This document shows positions 24,362 through 31,991 of a stretch of DNA of 64,000 bases, piece after piece. Origin of the DNA: 40CM-4-69-5 sp036556905 (GTDB lineage: Bacteria > Methylomirabilota > Methylomirabilia > Rokubacteriales > CSP1-6). The DNA is taken from assembly GCA_036556905.1 (NCBI GenBank), contig DATBIM010000040.1:49764-113763 (forward strand). The letters are read 5' to 3'. Made by a program: the position numbers and the translations under genes. Each line of letters starts with the position of its first letter. Position 1 is the first letter of the stretch. Below the pieces are notes generated by a model that saw only the letters and a list, made by a program, of their open reading frames with translations, was not told where the DNA came from and searched no databases.

Positions 24362-26242
24362 ATGCCCCGGACCGTCTTTTACGACGCCCGGTCTCGGGTC
24401 GCCGCTCACGCGGCATCGGCCCTGGCCCCGGAGTTCGACGTGCAACCGCTGGCCGACGGAGCGCCGCCGGCGACCCCCGCGGTGCTCCTGATCGATGGGG
24501 CCACCGACGACCCGCCGCCACCCCCTCACGTCCACGTGGTCGCCCTCGTCGCACCCCAGGCCAGCGGCCCCTGGCCCGATCACTGGTACGCGCTCCTGCC
24601 CCGGGGTGTCGGTCGGCCAATCCTCGCGCACGCGATCACCAACGCCTTCGCCGACCTGGACACCACGGCCGAGGTGCGCCGCCTCGGACACGAGTTGGCC
24701 GAGTTGAACGCGATCGGGATCCGACTCTCGGCGGAGCGCCAGCCCGACACCCTGCTGGAGCTCATTCTCCGCAAGGCGCGGGAGATCACCGAGAGCGACG
24801 CGGGCTCGCTGTACCTGGTGGAAGAGGACCGCGACGGCGAACGCCACCTGTTCTTCGCCCTCGCCCAGAACGACAGCGTGGACCTGCCGTTCCGCGCCGC
24901 CACCCTGCCGCTGGACAACACCAGCATCGCCGGCCATGTGGCCCTCACTGGCAAGACGGTGAACCTCGAGGACGCCTACTGCCTGCCACCGGGCTCGCCG
25001 TTTCACATCAATCGGGCTTTTGACGAGCAGACGGGGTACCGCACCAAGTCGATGCTGGTCGTGCCCATGCGCACGCCGCCCGGGGACACCATCGGCGTGC
25101 TGCAGCTCATCAACTGCAAGCCCGGTGTGCCCGGGCGGCTGACGGGGCGTGCCGACGTGGAGCGGCACGTCCGCCCGTTCGGGCCGCGCTCCGAGGCGCT
25201 GGCCGAGTCGCTGGTCTCCCAGGCGGCGGTGGCGGTGGACAATAACCGCCTCTATCAGAGCATCCGCCGTCTGTTCGAGGGTTTCGTGGGTGCTGCGGTG
25301 ACGGCCATCGAATCCCGCGACCCCACCACCTCGGGACACTCGTTCCGCGTCGCCGAGCTCAGCGTGGGCCTGGCCGACGCCGTGACCCGGTGCGCGCGCG
25401 GGCCCTATGCCCTCACACGGTTCAGCCTCGACGAAGTTCGTGAGCTCCGCTATGCCGCTCTCCTGCACGACTTTGGCAAGGTCGGGGTGCGCGAGCACGT
25501 CCTGCTCAAGGCCAAGAAGCTCTACCCGGCGGAGCTGGAGGGTATCCGCCAGCGGGTGGCCCTGGCCAAACGCGATCTGCAGCTGCGGTGCGCCCGGGCC
25601 AAGCTGGAGGCCCTGCTCCGGCGAGGGCATTCGGGCTACCCCGAGGAGATGGGGAGGCTCGACGCCGAGCTGGCGGCCGGCCTGACCGAGCTCGACACGG
25701 CGCTCGAGCGTATCGTCCTGGCCAACGAGCCCGCGGTGCTACCCCGGGAGAGGCTGGCGCAGATCGAGGAGTTAGCCCGCCGGGTCATCGACGACCCCGA
25801 GACGGGACCGCGGACTTTGCTCACCGCCGAGGAGGCCAGGGCCCTGGCGATCCCGCGGGGCAGCCTCACCGAGCACGAAGTGCGCGAAATCCGCTCCCAT
25901 GTGGTGCACACCTGGGACTTTCTGGCCCAGATCCCCTGGACCCGAGAGTTCCGGCGCATCCCCGAGATCGCGCGCTCCCACCACGAGAAGCTCAACGGCT
26001 CCGGTTACCCTCGCGGGCTCACGGGCGAGCAGATCCCCGTGCAATCGCGCATCATGACCATCGCCGACATCTTCGATGCCCTCACCGCGGCCGACCGCCC
26101 TTACAAGCGCGCGGTGCCCGTTGAGCAGGCCCTGGCTATCCTCGAGGAGGAGCGACGGGCTGGCGACCTCGATGGCGAGCTCCTCGACCTGTTCGTGAGC
26201 GCCCGCGTCTTCGAGCGCACGCTACGCCGCGAGCAGCAGTAA
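24362..26242 (+). CDS. GAF-domain HD-GYP phosphodiesterase with an inserted helical segment
   Basis: 626 residues: a short receiver-like N-terminus lacking a clear phospho-Asp (1-100), a GAF domain (about 120-300, LPLDNTSIAGHVALTGKTVNLED), then HD-GYP with HSFRVAE, LLHDFGKVGVREHV and HHEKLNGSGYPRGLTGEQIPVQSRIMTIADIFDALTAADRPYKRA. About 130 mostly helical residues separate HD and GYP halves, more than usual. It should hydrolyse cyclic-di-GMP in response to a GAF ligand. The end overlaps the opposite small gene by 21 nt. Confidence 0.92.
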   Translation: MPRTVFYDARSRVAAHAASALAPEFDVQPLADGAPPATPAVLLIDGATDDPPPPPHVHVVALVAPQASGPWPDHWYALLPRGVGRPILAHAITNAFADLDTTAEVRRLGHELAELNAIGIRLSAERQPDTLLELILRKAREITESDAGSLYLVEEDRDGERHLFFALAQNDSVDLPFRAATLPLDNTSIAGHVALTGKTVNLEDAYCLPPGSPFHINRAFDEQTGYRTKSMLVVPMRTPPGDTIGVLQLINCKPGVPGRLTGRADVERHVRPFGPRSEALAESLVSQAAVAVDNNRLYQSIRRLFEGFVGAAVTAIESRDPTTSGHSFRVAELSVGLADAVTRCARGPYALTRFSLDEVRELRYAALLHDFGKVGVREHVLLKAKKLYPAELEGIRQRVALAKRDLQLRCARAKLEALLRRGHSGYPEEMGRLDAELAAGLTELDTALERIVLANEPAVLPRERLAQIEELARRVIDDPETGPRTLLTAEEARALAIPRGSLTEHEVREIRSHVVHTWDFLAQIPWTREFRRIPEIARSHHEKLNGSGYPRGLTGEQIPVQSRIMTIADIFDALTAADRPYKRAVPVEQALAILEEERRAGDLDGELLDLFVSARVFERTLRREQQ

Positions 26243-26383
26243 GAGCGCGCCCCACACGATGAGGCCGGCGAACGCCGCCAAGGCGCGGCCCACCTCGCCG
26301 GCGACCTCCAGAACCGTGGTGTTCACCCCGCGCCGGGCGGCCGGCACCGAGCGCGAAGCCCTCACCCAGGGGGTCACCGCCAT
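26222..26383 (-). CDS. 53-residue single-helix membrane protein behind lexA
   Basis: The frame begins one base after the lexA stop and encodes a basic N-terminus (RASRSVPAARRG), a short linker and one C-terminal helix (ALAAFAGLIVWGALLLLLAA). Position and spacing imply translation coupled to lexA and therefore SOS control. Small membrane proteins in this position in other bacteria include cell-division inhibitors, but no sequence match is claimed. Existence rests on context and hydrophobicity, so confidence is moderate. Confidence 0.5.
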   Translation of the reverse strand: MAVTPWVRASRSVPAARRGVNTTVLEVAGEVGRALAAFAGLIVWGALLLLLAA

Positions 26384-26384
26384 C

Positions 26385-27017
26385 TCAGAAACCACGAAGC
26401 ACGCCGATGACTTTGCCCAGGATCTCCACGCGGCGCTCCGCCGGGTCCACCACGATCGGGGCCAACGCTCGATTCTCGGGCTTGAGGACGATGCGCGCAC
26501 CCTCACGGCCAAACCGCTTCACCGTAGCCTCGCCTTCGCTGGACTCGGATTCGAGCCAGGCCACCACGATGTCGTTGATCTGAGCGGTAGCCTGACGACG
26601 CACCAGGACCAGGTCGCCATCGCAGATGTGGGCCTCGATCATGCTGTCGCCGCGCACCCGCAGGGCGAAGACCTCATCGTCGCTCCCGGGCAGCGCGCTC
26701 GCCGCCAGCGGCAGCTCGCCCTCGCGATTCTCGGCGGCCAGCAGCGGCCCCCCGGCGGCGATCCGGCCCAGGATCGGCACGCTCCGGTACCCGGCGCCAG
26801 GATCGGCCAGGGTCAGGGCCCGAGATGTCCGGCGGGCACTGGTTCGCCGCTGGAGCATCCCCTTGCGCTCGAGTGCCCGCAGATGATCGAAGGCCGCTCG
26901 GGGCGTCACGTGGAACCGCTCGCCGATCTCCCGTACGGTCGGCGGCACCGCATGACGAGCAGTAAAGCTACGGATGAAGCTGAGCACATCGCGCTGCCGG
27001 CTGGTTAACTCGCGCAT
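26385..27017 (-). CDS. lexA: LexA SOS repressor
   Basis: 210 residues: an N-terminal winged helix (LTSRQRDVLSFIRSF, PPTVREIGERFHVTPRAAFDHLRALERKGML) and an S24 self-cleavage domain. The cleavage site is Ala-Gly at 88-89 (GRIAAGG), the nucleophile is S125 in VRGDSMIEAHICDGD, and the base is K167 in EATVKRF. It represses DNA-damage genes until RecA triggers cleavage. ATG 27017 has GGAGG at 6 nt. Its own promoter carries a palindrome (27043-27058), which suggests autoregulation. Confidence 0.96.
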   Translation of the reverse strand: MRELTSRQRDVLSFIRSFTARHAVPPTVREIGERFHVTPRAAFDHLRALERKGMLQRRTSARRTSRALTLADPGAGYRSVPILGRIAAGGPLLAAENREGELPLAASALPGSDDEVFALRVRGDSMIEAHICDGDLVLVRRQATAQINDIVVAWLESESSEGEATVKRFGREGARIVLKPENRALAPIVVDPAERRVEILGKVIGVLRGF

Positions 27018-27036
27018 CTGGCCTCCGTGGAGCCGA

Positions 27037-27067
27037 AGGGTACTCAACGGATGTTGAGCAAGTCAAC
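27037..27067 (-). promoter_or_regulatory. lexA promoter with candidate LexA operator
   Basis: On the minus strand TTGACT (27066-27061), an 18-nt spacer and TACCCT (27042-27037) form a good promoter. The spacer holds a perfect inverted repeat CTCAAC-GGAT-GTTGAG (27043-27058, plus-strand reading), and a second overlapping pair GTTGA-GCAAG-TCAAC (27053-27067) covers the -35. Binding there would block RNA polymerase, as expected of an autoregulated repressor. The motif differs from the E. coli and Bacillus boxes. Confidence 0.65.
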
Positions 27068-27083
27068 TAAAATTTTTTCCCGC

Positions 27084-27551
27084 CTACATCGGCTCCCAGG
27101 GCTCGCACACCGGACACTCCCGGTAGCCCTCCTCGCGGGCGTCGGCGGTGCGCTTGAGGTATACGCGCTCCACCTCAGGGATCCGCCCCACCCAGGAGCA
27201 CTCACGGCGATGAAAGAGCCGAGACCCGCGCTGGGCACAGTAGGGCTCGCCGGAATCGGGGAGCGCCGTCGCGGCGTCCGCCTCAGATACCGGCTCCAGG
27301 AACTGCGGCTCGGTTTCCGAGGGCAGCGGGGCCGACGCCGGGTCAGCGGGAATCGGCGGTTGGATCACGGGGTCAGGGTCGTTGATGTGCAGGTTGGTCT
27401 CGACGGTGGAACGGAACTCGTCGCTGGCCCGCCGGAACTCTCGCATGGCGCGTCCGGCCATGCGGCCCAGCTCGGGCAGCTTGGCGGGCCCGAAGACCAG
27501 GAGCGCGATCACGCCGATGACGAGGATCTCCTGGAGCCCGATATCGAACAT
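27084..27551 (-). CDS. TatA/TatB-like translocase subunit fused to an Ada-like Cys-rich tail
   Basis: 155 residues. Residues 1-55 are a standard TatA/B: one membrane helix MFDIGLQEILVIGVIALLVF, the FGP hinge, and an amphipathic helix (KLPELGRMAGRAMREFRRA). A Pro-rich linker (56-100) leads to a tail with C105, H114, C118, C146 and C149 (LFHRRECSW, ECPVCEPW), resembling the zinc-binding head of Ada. It should take part in twin-arginine export; what the tail does is unknown. TACCCT lies 7 nt before the ATG with no ribosome site. Confidence 0.82.
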   Translation of the reverse strand: MFDIGLQEILVIGVIALLVFGPAKLPELGRMAGRAMREFRRASDEFRSTVETNLHINDPDPVIQPPIPADPASAPLPSETEPQFLEPVSEADAATALPDSGEPYCAQRGSRLFHRRECSWVGRIPEVERVYLKRTADAREEGYRECPVCEPWEPM

Positions 27552-27558
27552 GGCGACT

Positions 27559-27564
27559 AGGGTA
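27559..27564 (-). promoter_or_regulatory. TACCCT -10 element 7 nt before the tatA-like ATG
   Basis: The hexamer ends seven bases before the start codon and no Shine-Dalgarno is present, so the message is predicted to be leaderless or nearly so. The -35 region is poor. Confidence 0.4.
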
Positions 27565-27613
27565 CCACGCCCCCTTCGGAGAAATCGGGACGGAGGCGCC
27601 TGGCGGCGAGCGC

Positions 27614-28651
27614 CTATGAGGCGATGGTCTCGCTCACTTCCTTCCCCCTCTGGGCCCGCTCTTCCGGCGTCACCAGGCCGCACTGCACGATCTTGTACAG
27701 CAGGGCCTTGTAGCTGATCTGCAGCAGACGGGAAGCCTTGGCCCGATTCCAGTGGACGCGCTCGAGCACGTCTTTGATGGCCACCCGCTCGGCATCCCGC
27801 GCCGCCTGACGGGCGATGTCCTTGAGGCTGACCACGCCCTCGGCGTTGAGACTGACCGCAGTGGCCACGCCCGCCGAACTCCCGGCGCGGGCGCCGCGGT
27901 TGAGGTTGCCGAGAACTTCCTGGTGCACCGGCCTTGCGCTCCCCAGGATGATGACGCGCTTCACGGCATTCTCGAGCTCACGGATGTTGCCGGGCCAGTG
28001 ATACTCCATGAACAGCCGCAGGGTGTCGGGCGGGATCTCGATGCTCCGCAGATACTGCGCGTTGAACTTGCGACGGAAATGCTCGACGAGGACCGGGATC
28101 TCCTCCCTCCGCTCGCGAAGGGGTGGGATGCGGATCTCGATCACGTTGAGCCGGTAATAGAGGTCTTCCCGAAACTGTTGCGCCCGCATGGCCGCTTCCA
28201 GGTCCCGGTTCGTGGAGGCGATCAGGCGGGCGTCGGTGCCGATGATCTTCTCGCCGCCCACCCGAGAGAACTCGCCGTCCTGCAGCACGTGGAGCAGCTT
28301 GGCCTGCAGGCGCAGCGGCATTTCCCCAACCTCGTCGAGCAGCAGGGTTCCGCCGTCCGCCGCCTCGAACTTCCCCGGCTTCTGGCGGTAGGCTCCCGTA
28401 AAGGCGCCCTTCTCGTGTCCAAAAAGCTCGGACTCCAGCAACTCGCCGGGCAAGGCGGCACAGTTCACCTTGAGGAACTGCTTGCCGGCTCGGGGCGAAA
28501 GCTTGTGAATCGCGCGAGCCACGATTTCCTTGCCCACTCCGCTCTCGCCCCGGAGCAGCACCGTCGTGTTGGTGCCGGCCACCTTGGCGACGAGCTCACG
28601 GACTGACTGCATTTTGCCGCTCGTGCAAAGATTCAGGCCGTCGGTATTCAT
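27614..28651 (-). CDS. Sigma54-interacting transcriptional activator without receiver domain
   Basis: 345 residues consisting of the AAA+ domain and a Fis-type HTH. Walker A is GESGVGKE, the sigma54 loop is intact (GHEKGAFTGAYRQ), Walker B is TLLLDEVGEM, the arginine-finger block is FREDLYYRLNVIEIRIPPL, and the HTH is NRAKASRLLQISYKALLYKI. There is no N-terminal sensor beyond 15 residues, so control must come from another protein or from expression level. A clean -24/-12 promoter lies upstream, so it needs sigma54 for its own transcription. Confidence 0.93.
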   Translation of the reverse strand: MNTDGLNLCTSGKMQSVRELVAKVAGTNTTVLLRGESGVGKEIVARAIHKLSPRAGKQFLKVNCAALPGELLESELFGHEKGAFTGAYRQKPGKFEAADGGTLLLDEVGEMPLRLQAKLLHVLQDGEFSRVGGEKIIGTDARLIASTNRDLEAAMRAQQFREDLYYRLNVIEIRIPPLRERREEIPVLVEHFRRKFNAQYLRSIEIPPDTLRLFMEYHWPGNIRELENAVKRVIILGSARPVHQEVLGNLNRGARAGSSAGVATAVSLNAEGVVSLKDIARQAARDAERVAIKDVLERVHWNRAKASRLLQISYKALLYKIVQCGLVTPEERAQRGKEVSETIAS

Positions 28652-28699
28652 GAAATCCCCCGGCGCCGGCGAATGGACTCACGTTCGTGTGTCATGATT

Positions 28700-28715
28700 T
28701 GCAGGGGATGTGCCA
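28700..28715 (-). promoter_or_regulatory. Sigma54 (-24/-12) promoter of the activator gene
   Basis: On the minus strand TGGCAC-ATCCCC-TGCA has GG and GC dinucleotides at the required 10-base separation and matches the TGGCAC-n5-TTGCA consensus in all but one core base. Predicted transcription start is near 28689, about 38 nt before the ATG at 28651. Confidence 0.8.
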
Positions 28716-28867
28716 AACATTTAGCCGTGCGATTTCTGCGCGGCGACAAGCACTTGTGCATCCAGCCGATGGGAGTGCGGTCGTCATCTTGTCGCTCGTT
28801 TGTAGAAACTACCGCCAACGACTGCATGAATTACATGCCGGAGGCGTCGTGATCGCTCATCACCCGG

Positions 28868-28873
28868 CATACT
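28868..28873 (+). promoter_or_regulatory. CATACT -10-like element six bases before the PBP GTG
   Basis: The hexamer, six bases and GTG 28880 repeat the leaderless layout seen at other genes here. An AGGAG also lies in the gap but only one base from the GTG, too close to act as a ribosome site. No good -35 is visible. Confidence 0.4.
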
Positions 28874-28879
28874 AGGAGC

Positions 28880-31216
28880 GTGATCCCTTCCTGGCGGCAC
28901 ACCCTCGGCCGGCGACCCCTGAGGGGGGCGGTCGTCCTGATCACCCTCGGCCTCGGCCTCGCCGTCGCCCTCGCCACGACTGCCCTCGTGACCTACACGG
29001 CCCTCGAGTTGGCGCGCTTCCAGCGGGTGGAGACACGCCGGACGACGATCATGCTGACCGCCGGACAGACTCTGGCTTCCGGCATGAACGTGCGCACGCT
29101 GGACCTCGCTCAAACGCTCGACAGGCTCGGCTACCGGGAAGTGCCCTCGGCGCCGGTGAGCCCAGGGCAGTTCCACCGGGAGCCTGACGTCTGGGACGTC
29201 TATCTGCACGGTGTCGTCGAGGACGGTCCCCCCCGCCCCGCCAGGCTTCGGCTCGAGCTGGCCGAGGAGCGAATCACCCGGCTCCTGCACGACGATGCGC
29301 CGGTGCCCTCCGCGGCTCTCGAGCCCGAGGTGCTCACCAGCGTTGCCGACCGCCCCGGCGAGGAGTATCGCCCGGTCCGGCTCGCCGAGGCGCCACCCAT
29401 GCTCGTTCAGGCCTTGCTGGCTGCCGAGGATCACCGTTTCTTCGAGCACGCCGGCCTCGATCTTCGCGGGCTGGCGCGGGCCTTCTGGGTCAATCTGAGA
29501 AGCGGCCGGGTCGCCCAGGGTGGCAGCACCATCACCCAGCAGCTGGTCAAGAACCGATTGCTCGGCGCCCAGCGCACCGTCGGCCGCAAGCTGCGCGAGG
29601 CGTGGCTGGCCGCCGTCATCGAGTGGCATTACGACAAGGAACAGATCCTCGAGTCGTATCTGAACGAGATCTATCTGGGCCAACGTGGAGGGATGGCGAT
29701 TCGGGGGGTTGGCGCCGCCTCCGGGAGCTACTTCGGCAAGCCGGTGCACCAGCTCACGCTGGCGGAGGCCGCGCTGCTGGCCGGCATGGTACGGGCGCCG
29801 AACAGTTATTCGCCCGTGCTGCATCCCGAGCGGTCCCGGCAGCGCCGCGACGCCATTCTGGGTCGGCTGCGGGACCTGGAACGAATCTCCCTTCCCGACT
29901 ATGAGGCGGCGCGCCGCGAGCCGCTTCGGAACCCCCCGGCGCCCGCGCCGGGGCAGCTGGCTCCCTACTTCGGCGACTACGTGCGTGAGGAGCTCGAGGA
30001 TCGCCTCGAGGGTGGGCTCGGCGGCATCGACAACCGGGTCTTCACCACCCTCGACCCGGTGTTGCAGCGCTTCGCCGAGCACGCCGTCGGCCGGGGCCTG
30101 GAGCGACTGGAGCGTACGCACGCCCGCCTGAAGCGAGCCGAGCCCACGCAGCGGCTGCAAGCCGCCCTCATCGCCCTGGACCCCAGCACCGGTCACGTCC
30201 GTGCGCTGGTGGGAGGGCGCGACTACCAGACGAGCCAGTTCAACCGCGCCGTCTTTGCCCGCCGCCAGCCCGGCTCGGCCTTCAAGCCCTTCGTCTATGC
30301 CGCCGCTCTAGGACGGCTCCAGGGCGAGCCGGCATTCACGCCGGCGACGTTCGTCGATGACGAGCCCCTCGCCGTCGCCGTCGACCACGAGACCTGGAGC
30401 CCGCGCAACTACGCCGACCGCTACGAGGGTCGGGTGACGGTGCGTCGCGCCCTCGAGCAATCGCTCAACGCCGCCACCGTGCGCATCGCGCTGGAGACGG
30501 GCCTTAGCCACGTGGTCCGCACGGCGCGCGAGCTCGGGGTCACCAGCCGGCTGGTGCCGGTGCCGGCCGTGGCCCTGGGCGCGTTCGAGGTGAGTCCGCT
30601 GGAGCTGGCCCGCGCGTACCTGCCGCTCGCCAACGGCGGCCTGCGCGTGAACCGGGCGACGGCTGTCCGGGCCGTCCGCGCCCCCGACGGCAATCCCGGC
30701 TCCCTGGACGAGCCGGGCACGGCGCAGGTCATCGCGCCCGCCGAGGCCTACCTCATGACCACGCTCCTCGAGGGCGTCATCGCCTCCGGCACCGGCGCCG
30801 CCGCGCGCCCGCTGCAGGCCCTGGGGAACGTGGCTGGCAAGACCGGCACTACCAACGACGGGCGCGACGCGTGGTTCGTGGGTTACACCCCGAACCTGCT
30901 GGCCCTGGTGTGGGTGGGCTTCGACGGCGGGGAGCCCCACGGCCTCAGCGGCTCCGAGGCCGCCCTGCCCATCTGGACGGCGTTCATGCGCCAGGCCCTC
31001 GACGCCTATCCTCCGCCGGCCCTGACCACCCCGGCCGGCGTCACCCGCGTCGGGATCGACGCCACCAACGGCAGGGCGGCAAACCTGTTCTGCCCGGTCG
31101 TGGTGCGTGAGACGTTCCTCACCGGGACCGAGCCCGCGCCGTGCGACCAGCACGGCGCATTGCCCGAGCCGGTCGTGGAGTGGTGGCGGCGGTTCCGGAA
31201 CTGGATCGGCCGCTAG
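28880..31216 (+). CDS. Class A penicillin-binding protein (PBP1B-like)
   Basis: A 778-residue bifunctional peptidoglycan synthase. It has a membrane helix (16-40), a UB2H-like segment (70-165), GT51 transglycosylase with E183 in AAEDHRFFEHAGLD and GGSTITQQLVKN, and a transpeptidase with nucleophile S466 in GSAFK, SLN near residue 530 and KTGTTNDGRDAWFVG. It polymerises glycan strands and cross-links them at the outer face of the inner membrane. Start GTG 28880. The 3' end overlaps the convergent HAD gene by 4 nt. Confidence 0.95.
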   Translation: MIPSWRHTLGRRPLRGAVVLITLGLGLAVALATTALVTYTALELARFQRVETRRTTIMLTAGQTLASGMNVRTLDLAQTLDRLGYREVPSAPVSPGQFHREPDVWDVYLHGVVEDGPPRPARLRLELAEERITRLLHDDAPVPSAALEPEVLTSVADRPGEEYRPVRLAEAPPMLVQALLAAEDHRFFEHAGLDLRGLARAFWVNLRSGRVAQGGSTITQQLVKNRLLGAQRTVGRKLREAWLAAVIEWHYDKEQILESYLNEIYLGQRGGMAIRGVGAASGSYFGKPVHQLTLAEAALLAGMVRAPNSYSPVLHPERSRQRRDAILGRLRDLERISLPDYEAARREPLRNPPAPAPGQLAPYFGDYVREELEDRLEGGLGGIDNRVFTTLDPVLQRFAEHAVGRGLERLERTHARLKRAEPTQRLQAALIALDPSTGHVRALVGGRDYQTSQFNRAVFARRQPGSAFKPFVYAAALGRLQGEPAFTPATFVDDEPLAVAVDHETWSPRNYADRYEGRVTVRRALEQSLNAATVRIALETGLSHVVRTARELGVTSRLVPVPAVALGAFEVSPLELARAYLPLANGGLRVNRATAVRAVRAPDGNPGSLDEPGTAQVIAPAEAYLMTTLLEGVIASGTGAAARPLQALGNVAGKTGTTNDGRDAWFVGYTPNLLALVWVGFDGGEPHGLSGSEAALPIWTAFMRQALDAYPPPALTTPAGVTRVGIDATNGRAANLFCPVVVRETFLTGTEPAPCDQHGALPEPVVEWWRRFRNWIGR

Positions 31217-31986
31217 ACCCCGATCAGTCCGGCGAGCTCCGCGAACGAGCGCACCATCACGTCGGCCTCGCTCGCTCCCTCGACGCCCCCCGGCGCGTAC
31301 AGCACGGTCGGCATTCCGGCGGCGCGACCGCCACGGATGTCGGAGGCCACGCTGTCACCGACCATCGCCACGACGGCCGGGGGCAGATCCAGCCGCGCCA
31401 GCGCCAGACGAAAGAGCGGCGGCTCCGGCTTGCCGACCACGAGCGGACGGACCCCGGCCGCCACCGCCACGGCTTCCACGATGGCGCCGCACCCGGGCAG
31501 GAACTCACCGCCCTCGACAGGCAGGCGGCGGTCGAGGTTCGGTGTCACCAGCGGCGCACCTCCGGCCGCCGCCCGCGCCGCTGCGGTCAGCCGCTCGTAG
31601 GTGAGGTCGAAGTCGTTGCCGACCACCACCACGGTGGCGGCCCGCCAATCCTTCACGTCCACGATCGTATGGCCCCGGCTGGCGATGACGTCGGCCATCT
31701 CGCGGGCGCCGATGACGAGGACGCGTGAGCGACCCCAGCGCTCGGCGATGACATCGCCGATGATGTCGAGCGGCGTGAGGACATGCTCGGCGACGCCGAC
31801 GCCAAGACCGCGCAGGCGGGCTCGCAGATCGCGACCGGTGGCCCGAGAATTGTTGGAGAGAAAGGCGAGTCGTCGACGGCGCCGAGCCAGACCGTCCAGG
31901 AGCTCACGGGCGCCGGGGTTGAGCACCTCACCGTTCCAGACGCAGCCGTCCAGATCGAACACGAAGCCGCGGAGGCCCGCCAGCAC
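31213..31986 (-). CDS. HAD-IIA sugar/nucleotide phosphatase (NagD-like)
   Basis: About 257 residues. Motif I is FVFDLDGCVWNG, motif II LSNNSRATG, and motif IV MVGDSVASDIRGGRAAGMPTVLY, with VVGKPEPPLF between, which is the NagD / 4-nitrophenylphosphatase layout. Substrates in this class are sugar phosphates or nucleotides. It begins at GTG 31986, just past the glycogen-synthase stop, and is likely in one transcript with it and the regulator genes upstream. Confidence 0.9.
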   Translation of the reverse strand: MLAGLRGFVFDLDGCVWNGEVLNPGARELLDGLARRRRRLAFLSNNSRATGRDLRARLRGLGVGVAEHVLTPLDIIGDVIAERWGRSRVLVIGAREMADVIASRGHTIVDVKDWRAATVVVVGNDFDLTYERLTAAARAAAGGAPLVTPNLDRRLPVEGGEFLPGCGAIVEAVAVAAGVRPLVVGKPEPPLFRLALARLDLPPAVVAMVGDSVASDIRGGRAAGMPTVLYAPGGVEGASEADVMVRSFAELAGLIGV

Positions 31987-31991
31987 GTCGC

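Noticed and set aside
28784..30196. A 470-codon minus-strand frame over the PBP gene
   Set aside because: Its composition is low complexity, it mirrors the PBP codon pattern and it has no recognisable domain.
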